DNA of 64,000 nucleotides. Source: Pedobacter cryoconitis. GTDB taxonomy: Bacteria > Bacteroidota > Bacteroidia > Sphingobacteriales > Sphingobacteriaceae. The notes under the pieces were generated by a model. That model ran no database searches and had not been told where the DNA came from. It saw nothing but the letters and a program-made list of their open reading frames with translations. The stretch spans positions 334,352 through 398,351 of the forward strand of contig JAAAFW010000006.1 in the NCBI GenBank assembly GCA_019352875.1. The letters run 5' to 3'. The first letter of the stretch is position 1. Each line of letters begins with the position of its first letter. Both the position numbers and the translations under genes were made by a program. Positions 52,715 through 61,496 of the stretch are shown here, piece by piece.

Positions 52715-55576
52715 ATGAATTTTTACAGGAACCTCTTGCTGCTCTTTATTTTAATTAGTAGCCCTTCGATTTACGCACAAACCAAGAACGGCTCTGTGAG
52801 CGGTAAAGTGGTTAATTCAAAAGATCAGCTGGCTGTGGATTTTGCATCCGTTGCAGTTAAAAGTCTGAGTGACTCCAGTGTCGCAGGCGTCACCAATACA
52901 CAACCCGACGGGACCTTTACCATAGCCGGACTCGCACCTGGATCTTACCGGGTTTCTGTAGCCTATCTCGGGCTAAAAAGTTTAAATAAAGATTTTACTG
53001 TAACCATTGCTGCACCGAAAGTAAATATCGGATTGCTGGCGATGGAGAATACCGGTTTGGATCTTAAAACCGTCGAAATTGTTGGTGCTGTGACTCCTGT
53101 AGTCGTTAAAACAGATACCGTAGAATATAATGCCGGAGCATTTAAAGTAAGGGAGAATGCTGTTGTTGAAGATGTATTAAAGAAACTTCCAGGAGTAGAG
53201 GTCGCCAAAGACGGTTCTGTAAAAGCTCAGGGTGAAACAGTAACCAGGGTTCGTGTAGATGGTAAAGATTTCTTTGGAAGTGATCCTTTACTCGCTACCA
53301 AAAACCTGCCTGCCGACATGATTGATAAGATTCAGGTTATAGACTTGCTTTCTGATCAGGCACAATTTACTGGTGTAGATGATGGTAACAGGGAGAAAAT
53401 TATCAATATAACCACTAAAAAGGACATGAAGCACGGTTATTTCGGTAACTCCAGCGTTGGCGGCGGCACGGATGGGCGTTATGATGGGAGTGTGAATGTC
53501 AATAAATTTAAAAATGATCAGCAATTCTCGTTGATCGGACAATTTAATAACGTCAACAAGCAAAGTTTCGGTGGTGGTGCCACGGGCGGCGGCGGTGGTG
53601 GCGGTGGAAGAAGGTCTGGAGGCGGAGGTTTCAATCCTGGTGGTGGAAATACCGGAGCAGGACAGCAGGGGATTACCACAACCAATGCTGTGGGATTGAA
53701 CTTTGCTGACATTTATAAAAATGATACAAAGATCACAGCCAGTTACTTCTTCAATAAAACTGCACTGGATAATCAGCAGACAAGTCTCAGACAAAACTTG
53801 CTTGGCGATAGCAGAACCACTTTCGATGAGGCATTAAATAGCCAGACAGACAAAAAAAACCACAGGTTTAATTTCATGTTAGATACCAAACTGGACTCTA
53901 CAATTTCGATCCGGGTTCAGCCGAATATCACCTATACCGAAACAGGTCTGGATCAGAATAGTAATTACACCAATAACTATGGAAGCTATGTAACTACAGG
54001 AACACAGGCTTACAGGACTAATTCGACTGCGCCTACGGTGAGTAATAATTTATTGCTGCGTAAAAAATTCAGTAAAGCAGGACGTACGCTTTCCTTAAAC
54101 GTCAACACAAGTATTAATAACAGTGATGCTACGAATTATAATGATATACTGAACAATACTGTTAATGGTGGTGTAGAAACCAATGAGCAGACCAGACAGT
54201 TAAATGACCAGAATGCAAAATCATTAAATAATACAACCAGATTGGTTTATACCGAACCACTGGATAAGACATTAAACCTGGAGGTCAATTATCAGAATAT
54301 GTACAGCACTGACCGTAGTGAGCGTATGACTTTTAATTTTAATCCAATAACCAGTCAGTACGATCTTCCTGATTTCAAATACACCAACACTTATGAGAAC
54401 CGGACAATGACCAATGCACTAGGTACAAGTCTGAATAAAAACGGGGCTAAGTATAACTGGAATATCGGCGTGGGTGTACAGCATACAGACCGTAAAAATG
54501 ATAACCTGACAACGGGAAGCCTATTTAACCAGAGTTTCTATAATTTTATTCCGACAGCACAGTTACGCTATAACTTCAGTAAAAGTAAAAGACTGGTTAT
54601 CCGTTACCGCGGAAATACCCAGCAGCCGAGCATTAGTCAGATCCAGCCCATTCTGGATAACTCCAACACACAAAGTATAGCTATCGGTAATCCGGACCTG
54701 AAACCATCATTCAGTAACAATTTGACTGTATTCTATAATAACTTTGACTTTGCGAAATTCCGTTCACTTTTTGTCTTTGCAAACTTTAGCCAGACTTTCA
54801 ATGCTTTTGGTAACAGCAGTACATTGATTACAGATCAGGCAAGTGAGAACTTTGGAAAGCTGGAGGTAGTACCAGTTAACGTTGATGGTGTTTATTCGGG
54901 AACTTTAGGGTCTTCCTTAGGATTGCCGATCATTAAAGGGAACAAACTAAACCTGAATATAGATTTGAGTGGTAACTACGCAAGAGGGGTGAATTTCACC
55001 AATGCTCTGCAGAATATTACCAATGATTTATCTGTTACAAATAGATACAGACTCGTTTCCTCTATGGATAAACTCGATCTGACAGCCGGTATCGGCGGTT
55101 CCATTAACCGTGCTACTTACTCCGCACAGCCTTCTGCGAATACCACCTATTATACACTTAATCCAACTATTGACGTCAGTTATATGTTCCCGGGTAATAT
55201 CCGTTTAGCAGTAGATGTCGATTATTATCAGAACACAGGAAGGGGAGAGGCATTCGATACTAATTACACTTTACTAAACAGTTATATCAGTAAGCAGTTC
55301 TTCAAAAACAGAGGTACATTTAAGTTTGCGGTGAATGATATCCTAAATCAGAACCAGGGAATTACCAGAACTTCGTCAAATAATACAATTACTGACTTAA
55401 GATATAACGTGCTGAAAAGATATGCAATGCTTTCATTTACGTATTCGTTAAGTCAGATGGGTGGAAAGCGTACTGACCGTATGGGGCCGCCAGATGGCCC
55501 CGGAGGACAACAAGGTCCGGGTGGCTACCGTGGTGGCGGTGGTGGCGGCTTTGGAGGAAGCAGAAGAGGTATGTAA
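52715..55576 (+). CDS. Outer-membrane TonB-receptor-like beta-barrel protein with glycine-rich segments
   Basis: The protein has 953 residues. A signal peptide (ends IYAQ), a carboxypeptidase-regulatory-like domain (about 25-110; GSVSGKVVNSKDQ, PDGTFTIAGLAPGSYRV), and a plug (VVEDVLKKLPGVEVAKDGS, VRVDGKDFFGSDPLLATKNLP) precede a long barrel. A glycine tract of roughly 30 residues sits early in the barrel region (about 286-320), and the C-terminus is another Gly/Pro/Arg-rich tail (PPDGPGGQQGPGGY to SRRGM). Both are likely extracellular or flexible. It belongs to the same broad family as the gene at 1767-4193. Ligand unknown. It stands alone, upstream of feoAB. Confidence 0.9.
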   Translation: MNFYRNLLLLFILISSPSIYAQTKNGSVSGKVVNSKDQLAVDFASVAVKSLSDSSVAGVTNTQPDGTFTIAGLAPGSYRVSVAYLGLKSLNKDFTVTIAAPKVNIGLLAMENTGLDLKTVEIVGAVTPVVVKTDTVEYNAGAFKVRENAVVEDVLKKLPGVEVAKDGSVKAQGETVTRVRVDGKDFFGSDPLLATKNLPADMIDKIQVIDLLSDQAQFTGVDDGNREKIINITTKKDMKHGYFGNSSVGGGTDGRYDGSVNVNKFKNDQQFSLIGQFNNVNKQSFGGGATGGGGGGGGRRSGGGGFNPGGGNTGAGQQGITTTNAVGLNFADIYKNDTKITASYFFNKTALDNQQTSLRQNLLGDSRTTFDEALNSQTDKKNHRFNFMLDTKLDSTISIRVQPNITYTETGLDQNSNYTNNYGSYVTTGTQAYRTNSTAPTVSNNLLLRKKFSKAGRTLSLNVNTSINNSDATNYNDILNNTVNGGVETNEQTRQLNDQNAKSLNNTTRLVYTEPLDKTLNLEVNYQNMYSTDRSERMTFNFNPITSQYDLPDFKYTNTYENRTMTNALGTSLNKNGAKYNWNIGVGVQHTDRKNDNLTTGSLFNQSFYNFIPTAQLRYNFSKSKRLVIRYRGNTQQPSISQIQPILDNSNTQSIAIGNPDLKPSFSNNLTVFYNNFDFAKFRSLFVFANFSQTFNAFGNSSTLITDQASENFGKLEVVPVNVDGVYSGTLGSSLGLPIIKGNKLNLNIDLSGNYARGVNFTNALQNITNDLSVTNRYRLVSSMDKLDLTAGIGGSINRATYSAQPSANTTYYTLNPTIDVSYMFPGNIRLAVDVDYYQNTGRGEAFDTNYTLLNSYISKQFFKNRGTFKFAVNDILNQNQGITRTSSNNTITDLRYNVLKRYAMLSFTYSLSQMGGKRTDRMGPPDGPGGQQGPGGYRGGGGGGFGGSRRGM

Positions 55577-55659
55577 TAATTCGGTGGGCTTTACACTAAG
55601 GCTTGTTCTTATTTGTATTTATTATAGATAAAGGTTAACTTGCGACCTTAATATAAGAT

Positions 55660-55875
55660 ATGAACCTTTCACAATTAACTCCAGGAGAAAGAGGCACAAT
55701 TGTCTCATTTACAGATTTAGAAATGTCAGTAAAGTTGATGGAAATGGGCTGTTTGCCTGGGGAAATTGTAGAAGTGGAGCGTTTTGCGCCACTTGGTGAT
55801 CCTATCGCGATCCGGGTTGCAGGATATCAGCTTTGTTTACGAAAAAATGAAGCATCTGTAATTATAATCTCTTAG
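55660..55875 (+). CDS. feoA: Ferrous iron transport protein FeoA
   Basis: The 71-residue SH3-like protein (LTPGERGTIVSF, LMEMGCLPGEIVEVERFAPLGDPIAIRVAGYQLCLRKNEA) is the small cytoplasmic partner of FeoB. The gene ends 5 bp before feoB. No Fur box was identified by eye upstream. Confidence 0.95.
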   Translation: MNLSQLTPGERGTIVSFTDLEMSVKLMEMGCLPGEIVEVERFAPLGDPIAIRVAGYQLCLRKNEASVIIIS

Positions 55876-55880
55876 AAAAT

Positions 55881-57998
55881 TTGGCTGCTGATCTGAAAAT
55901 TGCACTTGTTGGTAACCCCAATACAGGGAAATCAACACTCTTTAATCTACTAACCGGGCTCAACCAGAAGATTGGAAACTTCCCCGGGATAACCGTCGAC
56001 AAGAAGACAGGTTTTTGTAAAATTGGTGACGACAAAACCGCTGAGGTAGTGGATTTGCCGGGTACTTATAGTCTTTATCCTAAGAGTAAGGATGAGAGTA
56101 TAGTATTCCAGATACTGGCTGACCGCGAGAACCGCAGTCATCCTGATTTGATCGTGCTTGTGGCCGATGCAACCAACCTGCGCCGGAACCTGCTGTTGTA
56201 TACACAGGTTGCAGACCTGCAGATCCCGGTGATTTTAGCACTGAATATGACTGACATGGCCAAAAAAGAAGGCCTTGCTATAGACATAGATCAGCTGTCT
56301 AAAAACCTGGGTGTTCAGGTCGTTGCCATCTCAGCCAGAAATAATATCGGATTAAAAGAATTAAAAGAGGCAATTGCTAACGCACCATCGATCCCTACAC
56401 AAGAACCGGGAACGGATATTCAGGTGCTTGCACCTGAAGCAATTGCTGCTACGGGTCAATTAATCAAGACAACTAATCCGTACTTCGCGCTGCAGGTGCT
56501 TCACCAGCATAGCGAGATGGATATTTATACGCCGGAGCAACATCAGCAGTTGAACCAGATTGCGTCTGAACATAACTTTGAATCTTCCAAAATACAGACT
56601 GCCGAAACTGTTGCCAGATATCGTTATCTGGGTACCATATTAAGCGGTATAATTACAGATACCGGTGCACAGAAGAAATTCATTATGAGCGACCGGATAG
56701 ATAAAGTCCTGACTCATAAAGTGTGGGGTTTTGCTATCTTCCTGCTCATTCTGTTATTTGTCTTTAACGCAATTTTCTCCTGGTCAGCATATCCGATGGA
56801 TATGATTGAGGAGGGCTTTGCACGCTTAACAGACCTGGGACATGAACACTTACCGGAAGGGATGCTTACCGATCTCTTACTGGATGGTGTTGTGGCAGGT
56901 TTAGGCGGAATTGTAATCTTCATTCCGCAGATCGCGATCCTGTTTGCTTTGATATCCATTATGGAAGATACTGGTTATATGGCCAGAGTTACCTTTATGA
57001 TGGACCGTATCATGCGTAAATTCGGTTTAAGTGGAAAGTCAGTCGTACCGATGATCGGAAGTCTGGCTTGTGCTGTACCATCTATCATGAGTGCCAGGAA
57101 TATAGAAAACTGGAAAGACAGAATTATTACCATTATGGTTGCGCCATTGGTGAGTTGTTCTGCCCGCCTACCAGTTTATACCCTGTTGATCTCGTTGATT
57201 ATTCCAGACGAAAAAGTACTCGGTTTTATCAGCCTGCAGGCGTTAACCCTGATGGGTATGTACCTGATTAGTATAATAGCTGCGGTACTCGTTGCTTTTG
57301 TTATGAAATTCCTGATCAAGGCTAAAGAGAAATCGTACTTCATCATGGAGATGCCGGTTTATCAGAGACCAAGATGGAATAACGTACTGTTAACGATGTA
57401 TGAAAAGTCTAAGACCTTCGTATTTGAAGCGGGTAAGGTGATTATTGCGATTTCAATTGTATTATGGGTGATGGCAAGTTTTGGTCCGTCAGACCGTTTC
57501 GAAAGAATTGATCAGAAATACGAAAAAATCGAATTACAGCAGGATAGCTTAGCAATCAGTACACTGGAGCGTGATCGCTCAGCAGAGAAACTGGAAAACT
57601 CTTACGTAGGTATTTTAGGTCAGACTATAGAACCTGCTATCAGACCATTAGGTTTTGACTGGAAAATAGGTATTGCTCTAATTACATCATTCGCTGCAAG
57701 GGAAGCCTTTGTGGGTACTATGGCCACTATTTATAGCGTTGACAGTGCAGACGAAGAAGCCACAACAATCAGAAATAAACTAAAAGGAGCTACAGATGCC
57801 AATACAGGACTGCCGCTGTTTACTTTTGCAACAGGATTTTCACTCATGCTCTTTTATGCATTTGCAATGCAATGTATGAGTACCGTTGCGATCGTCTACC
57901 GTGAGACCAAGTCATGGAAATGGCCAATGATCCAATTGGTTTATATGACAGCATTAGCATATTTTGCCAGCCTGATAGCCTACCAGTTATTAAGGTAA
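55881..57998 (+). CDS. feoB: Ferrous iron transporter FeoB
   Basis: The 705-residue inner-membrane Fe2+ transporter has an N-terminal GTPase domain (GNPNTGKST at 11-19, DLPGTYSL, NMTD) and a helical spacer. From about residue 275 a membrane part carries the gate motifs (GIVIFIPQIAILF, GCAVPSIMSARNIE-like LACAVPSIMSARN, SCSARLPVYTLL). A short region near 545-570 (KYEKIELQQDSLAI) is an insert between spans. The start codon is TTG; no ATG fits. feoA lies 5 bp upstream. GTP hydrolysis is linked to iron uptake. Confidence 0.96.
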   Translation: MAADLKIALVGNPNTGKSTLFNLLTGLNQKIGNFPGITVDKKTGFCKIGDDKTAEVVDLPGTYSLYPKSKDESIVFQILADRENRSHPDLIVLVADATNLRRNLLLYTQVADLQIPVILALNMTDMAKKEGLAIDIDQLSKNLGVQVVAISARNNIGLKELKEAIANAPSIPTQEPGTDIQVLAPEAIAATGQLIKTTNPYFALQVLHQHSEMDIYTPEQHQQLNQIASEHNFESSKIQTAETVARYRYLGTILSGIITDTGAQKKFIMSDRIDKVLTHKVWGFAIFLLILLFVFNAIFSWSAYPMDMIEEGFARLTDLGHEHLPEGMLTDLLLDGVVAGLGGIVIFIPQIAILFALISIMEDTGYMARVTFMMDRIMRKFGLSGKSVVPMIGSLACAVPSIMSARNIENWKDRIITIMVAPLVSCSARLPVYTLLISLIIPDEKVLGFISLQALTLMGMYLISIIAAVLVAFVMKFLIKAKEKSYFIMEMPVYQRPRWNNVLLTMYEKSKTFVFEAGKVIIAISIVLWVMASFGPSDRFERIDQKYEKIELQQDSLAISTLERDRSAEKLENSYVGILGQTIEPAIRPLGFDWKIGIALITSFAAREAFVGTMATIYSVDSADEEATTIRNKLKGATDANTGLPLFTFATGFSLMLFYAFAMQCMSTVAIVYRETKSWKWPMIQLVYMTALAYFASLIAYQLLR

Positions 57999-58006
57999 AT
58001 CCTATC

Positions 58007-58045
58007 TTTATGACCATGTTAGGCTTAAGCTAGCATGGTCATAAA
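58007..58045. repeat. 12-bp perfect inverted repeat between feoB and the SprT-like gene
   Basis: TTTATGACCATG (58007-58018) and its complement (58034-58045) flank a 15-nt spacer that itself contains GCTTAAGC. There is no T-run after the stem, so it is more like a hairpin or operator than a terminator. Confidence 0.6.
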
Positions 58046-58075
58046 CAATAGTATCGGTCATCAAGCACAAATAAA

Positions 58076-58690
58076 TTGGAAAAAGCAGAAGTTTTAGCCA
58101 GGTACATGCCGGAACAAGCCGCACCGGTGATCGCCAAATGGATCGATTATTTTCAGTGCGAGTTTAAAATTTCAAAGAGCAGATCCACTAAGCTCGGTGA
58201 TTACAGGCATCCTTTTCGCCAGACAGGGCATCAGATCTCTGTAAATAATAATCTCAACCGTTATGCATTTCTGGTTACCACTGTACATGAATTTGCACAT
58301 CTGCTAACCTGGAACGAATTTCAGCATAAGGTTAAGCCACATGGTGCGGAGTGGAAATCAAATTATAAAAAAATGATGATTCCGTTTCTGGAACAACGGG
58401 TTTTTCCAGAAGACCTCGAACGTGCGATTTCAACTTACCTGACCAATCCTTCGGCCTCCAGCTGTACAGACCTCCATTTATCAAGGGCTCTGAAAAAATA
58501 TGACAGCAGTGGTGACCATACCAGGCTCGAAGAATTAGATACCCATACCGTATTCCGCATTAAAGATGGCAGGAGATTTAAAAAGGGGGAGAGGTTGAGA
58601 AAACGTTATCGTTGCGAATGTCTTGATAATGGAAATATCTACTTGTTTAGCCCGCTCGCAGAAGTATTCGTTGCAGAAACAGGCACATAA
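58076..58690 (+). CDS. SprT-like zinc metalloprotease domain protein
   Basis: The 204-residue protein contains the zinc signature VTTVHEFAHLLTW (H71, E72, H75) and the second-half SprT pattern PHGAEWKSNYKKMM. The C-terminal part has only one or two cysteines, so the zinc ribbon seen in some SprT proteins is not complete (RYRCECLDNG). The start is a TTG at 58076. SprT-like proteins relate to Spartan proteases, but bacterial functions are largely unknown. The 3' end overlaps the convergent lipoprotein gene by 52 bp. Confidence 0.87.
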   Translation: MEKAEVLARYMPEQAAPVIAKWIDYFQCEFKISKSRSTKLGDYRHPFRQTGHQISVNNNLNRYAFLVTTVHEFAHLLTWNEFQHKVKPHGAEWKSNYKKMMIPFLEQRVFPEDLERAISTYLTNPSASSCTDLHLSRALKKYDSSGDHTRLEELDTHTVFRIKDGRRFKKGERLRKRYRCECLDNGNIYLFSPLAEVFVAETGT

Positions 58691-59463
58691 ACAGCCTGTT
58701 TATCTTCTATTGTCCATTTAAATTTGAGCTGTGTATCTCTGAATTTCCCAGGATAGTTCAGCAGGCTGTCAATAAAAGTATCCTTTTGTTCAACCAGGAT
58801 TGCGGCTTTATAATTACTCCGGGACTTACTTTTCAGCATGATAAAACGTGCATCGGGATAAGTCGCGATATTGTCAAATACCATTTCAAATTTATCCTTA
58901 CCAGTAAGCGCATCGTCCATCCCTTTAATTTCATCTTCGAAATTGTTTTCACGCGTTTTCAGTTCAGCAGCAGAAAGCGGTAAAAAAGGAAGGGTACGCA
59001 AAGCATCAGCTGAGCTGGCAGTACGCGTATCCATGCCAAAGACAATACCGTTACGAAGATAAGTTCTGCTGTCTCTGAATAATTCAGCATCCTGATTCAT
59101 AAATTTACTTTTTTCCCTGATCAGCATTAGACTATCCGCCCGGAAGTAATAACTTTTAACAGAAGAACTAAGGCTTCCATTATTGCTGTAGATCCGGTAG
59201 AGCATACTGTTATTGTAGTCACTGAATTTTTCAGTATAGACAGAAAGATCACCAGAAGTATAAATCAGACTGTACTGTTTTCTGAATTTCGGCAGTTCAC
59301 GATCTACACCAGCTGCAAAATTCAGAATAGTTTTGTCATTCAGGTTGGTAGCGGCTTCATCGCTCAGTATATCTGCCTGAGGGTGGCTCGACCGGAAATA
59401 CTTGCAGGACGAAGAAAATAAAAGCAGTATAATTGCCAGACCAGATAAAAGCTTGAATTTCAT
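58639..59463 (-). CDS. Lipoprotein of unknown function
   Basis: The 274-residue precursor has a lipoprotein signal (MKFKLLSGLAIILLLFSSSC, Cys 20). The mature protein is mixed alpha/beta with many charged residues and repeated YxF/YYF strands (YRIYSNNGSLSSSVKSYYFRAD, MLKSKSRSNYKAAILVEQKD). No family was recognised. It lies downstream of the fused E1 gene on the same strand with 45 bp between. Its last 52 coding bases are also the 3' end of the SprT-like gene on the other strand. Confidence 0.75.
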   Translation of the reverse strand: MKFKLLSGLAIILLLFSSSCKYFRSSHPQADILSDEAATNLNDKTILNFAAGVDRELPKFRKQYSLIYTSGDLSVYTEKFSDYNNSMLYRIYSNNGSLSSSVKSYYFRADSLMLIREKSKFMNQDAELFRDSRTYLRNGIVFGMDTRTASSADALRTLPFLPLSAAELKTRENNFEDEIKGMDDALTGKDKFEMVFDNIATYPDARFIMLKSKSRSNYKAAILVEQKDTFIDSLLNYPGKFRDTQLKFKWTIEDKQAVYVPVSATNTSASGLNK

Positions 59464-59508
59464 GTGCGTAAAGATTATGCTGAAGCAGTCTATTATCGTG
59501 CCAATGCA

Positions 59509-61494
59509 CTAATAGGCCAGTAGCTGGTCTATTTTTTGTCCCAGGCGGGAAGCAGCGAGAAACTGGTCCTCAAGAATTTTATTCATCGGAATAGCCGTAT
59601 CAAGGCTGGCACAACGCAGTACCGGTGCATCCAGTAATTCGAAACAATGCTCAGCAATCCAGGCAGAAATTTCACTACCGAAGCCGGAGCTCAATGTGTC
59701 TTCATGCAGAATAATTACCCTTCCGGTATCTGCGACAGCCTGTTTAACGGCCTGCTTGTCCCAGGGCTGAAGACTGCAAAGATCAAGCAAAGTTGCCTGA
59801 AGTGCGGGATGGGCATCCAGGTAATTAATCGCCCAGTGTACACCCATGCCGTAAGTGATCAGGGTAAACTGCCCACCATTCCGGCGGCGGATAGCTTTAC
59901 CGATCTCCAAAGTATAATAACCTTCTGGTACGGGACCGCTTAAGCTCCTGTATAACGATTTATGTTCAAAAAAAAGCACAGGATTAGGGTCGGCAATTGC
60001 GGCGAGCAATAAGCCCTTTGCTTCTAGTGGGAATGCAGGATATACAATTTTAAGTCCCGGTGTTTTGGTAAACCAGGCCTCATTACTTTGGGAGTGAAAT
60101 GGGCCGGCGCCAGTGCCAGCTCCCGTAGGCATGCGAATCACAACATCTGCCTTCTCTCCCCAGCGATAATGGGTCTTAGCCAGGTTATTGACTATCTGAT
60201 TAAATCCGCAACTTACAAAATCGGCAAATTGCATTTCCACCACGGCCTTACAGCCATTTATCGAGAGACCCAACCCCGCTCCGACAACAGCCGATTCACA
60301 AATAGGCGTATTACGTACACGTGCCGTTCCAAATGAATCACTCAGCCCAGCAGTTATTTTAAAAGCGCCGCCATATCCGGCGATATCCTGGCCCATCAGC
60401 ACCAGATTGGTGTGTTGTCCCATGCCTATCCTCAAAGCCTCGCTGATGGCGTCTAAGAAACGGAGATTAGGGAAAGGTGCATTTTCAGGTGGGGCAACCG
60501 GTAGCAATAATGCCGGGGCATACATTTCTGAAAGTTCCGTCTCCGGATCTGCCTTTGGTTCAGGGTCAAGGAAGGCTTGTTCAATTTCCCTGGTAATTTC
60601 CGAACGGATTGAAGCTTTCATTGCAATAATCTGCTGCTCGGTAAGGACTCCTTCTGCCAGCAAATAACGCTCATAATTATTTAGCGGATCTTTGAGTTGC
60701 CATGCTTCCAGCAAATCTGCCGGGACATATTTGGTGCCCGAAGCTTCCTCATGGCCGCGCATTCTGAAGGTCATACATTCAACCAGTACAGGTTCCGGAT
60801 TTTCGCGGATGGAGACAGCCAGTTCATTGATTGTATCGTACACCTCCAGGATATTATTTCCATCGATCTGAATCCCTTTCATTCCGTAACCCGCGGCTTT
60901 ATCCACCAGGTTTTTGCAGCGGTATTGTTCGCTGACAGGAGTGGAGAGACCATATCCGTTATTTTCGATGAGAAAAATAACCGGCAGATTCCAGACAGCA
61001 GCAATATTCAGTGCTTCGTGGAAGTCGCCTTCACTGGTTGCACCTTCTCCGGTAAAAACAAGCGTAGCTTTTTTATCACCTTTCAGTAAGTCGGCCAGTG
61101 CGATCCCGTCTGCCAGCGCGAGCTGCGGACCGAGGTGGGAGATCATTCCGATAATATGATGTTCCTGAGTGCCAAAATGGAAAGATCTGTCACGGCCTTT
61201 GGTAAACCCCGTAGCTTTACCCTGCCACTGAGCCATTAGCCGGCGTAGCGGGATATCCCGTGTCGTAAAGACACCAAGGTTCCGGTGCATTGGTAAAATA
61301 TATTCCTGAGCATTCATCGCCAGGGTGGCACCAACAGCAACCGCTTCCTGGCCGATGCCGGAAAACCATTTGCCTATACGGCCCTGGCGGAGCAGGATCA
61401 GCATTTTTTCTTCGACCAGTCTGGGAAAAAGCAGACGCTGATAGAAATCCAGCAGCGTCTGATCGCTTTTATCTTTACGGTCGAAATGCATCAT
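59509..61494 (-). CDS. 2-oxoacid dehydrogenase E1, alpha and beta subunits fused
   Basis: This 661-residue thiamine-diphosphate enzyme carries both E1 chains in one protein. The alpha part has FTGEGATSEGDFHEALN and IENNGYGLST (the cofactor motif), and the beta part (from about 345) has EALRIGMGQHTNLVLMGQDIAGYGGAF, EMQFADFVSCGFNQI and HEDTLSSGFGSEI. The type is most like branched-chain 2-oxoacid dehydrogenase E1. It decarboxylates the oxoacid and acylates the lipoyl group of an E2 not present here. The start lies 2 bp after the stop of the LutB-type gene. Fusions like this are known in Bacteroidota. Confidence 0.93.
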   Translation of the reverse strand: MMHFDRKDKSDQTLLDFYQRLLFPRLVEEKMLILLRQGRIGKWFSGIGQEAVAVGATLAMNAQEYILPMHRNLGVFTTRDIPLRRLMAQWQGKATGFTKGRDRSFHFGTQEHHIIGMISHLGPQLALADGIALADLLKGDKKATLVFTGEGATSEGDFHEALNIAAVWNLPVIFLIENNGYGLSTPVSEQYRCKNLVDKAAGYGMKGIQIDGNNILEVYDTINELAVSIRENPEPVLVECMTFRMRGHEEASGTKYVPADLLEAWQLKDPLNNYERYLLAEGVLTEQQIIAMKASIRSEITREIEQAFLDPEPKADPETELSEMYAPALLLPVAPPENAPFPNLRFLDAISEALRIGMGQHTNLVLMGQDIAGYGGAFKITAGLSDSFGTARVRNTPICESAVVGAGLGLSINGCKAVVEMQFADFVSCGFNQIVNNLAKTHYRWGEKADVVIRMPTGAGTGAGPFHSQSNEAWFTKTPGLKIVYPAFPLEAKGLLLAAIADPNPVLFFEHKSLYRSLSGPVPEGYYTLEIGKAIRRRNGGQFTLITYGMGVHWAINYLDAHPALQATLLDLCSLQPWDKQAVKQAVADTGRVIILHEDTLSSGFGSEISAWIAEHCFELLDAPVLRCASLDTAIPMNKILEDQFLAASRLGQKIDQLLAY

Positions 61495-61496
61495 AC

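Noticed and set aside
53288..53794. 168-residue minus-strand frame opposite the glycine-rich barrel gene
   Set aside because: Low-complexity threonine/alanine content mirrors the GGN tract; no start context or domain.
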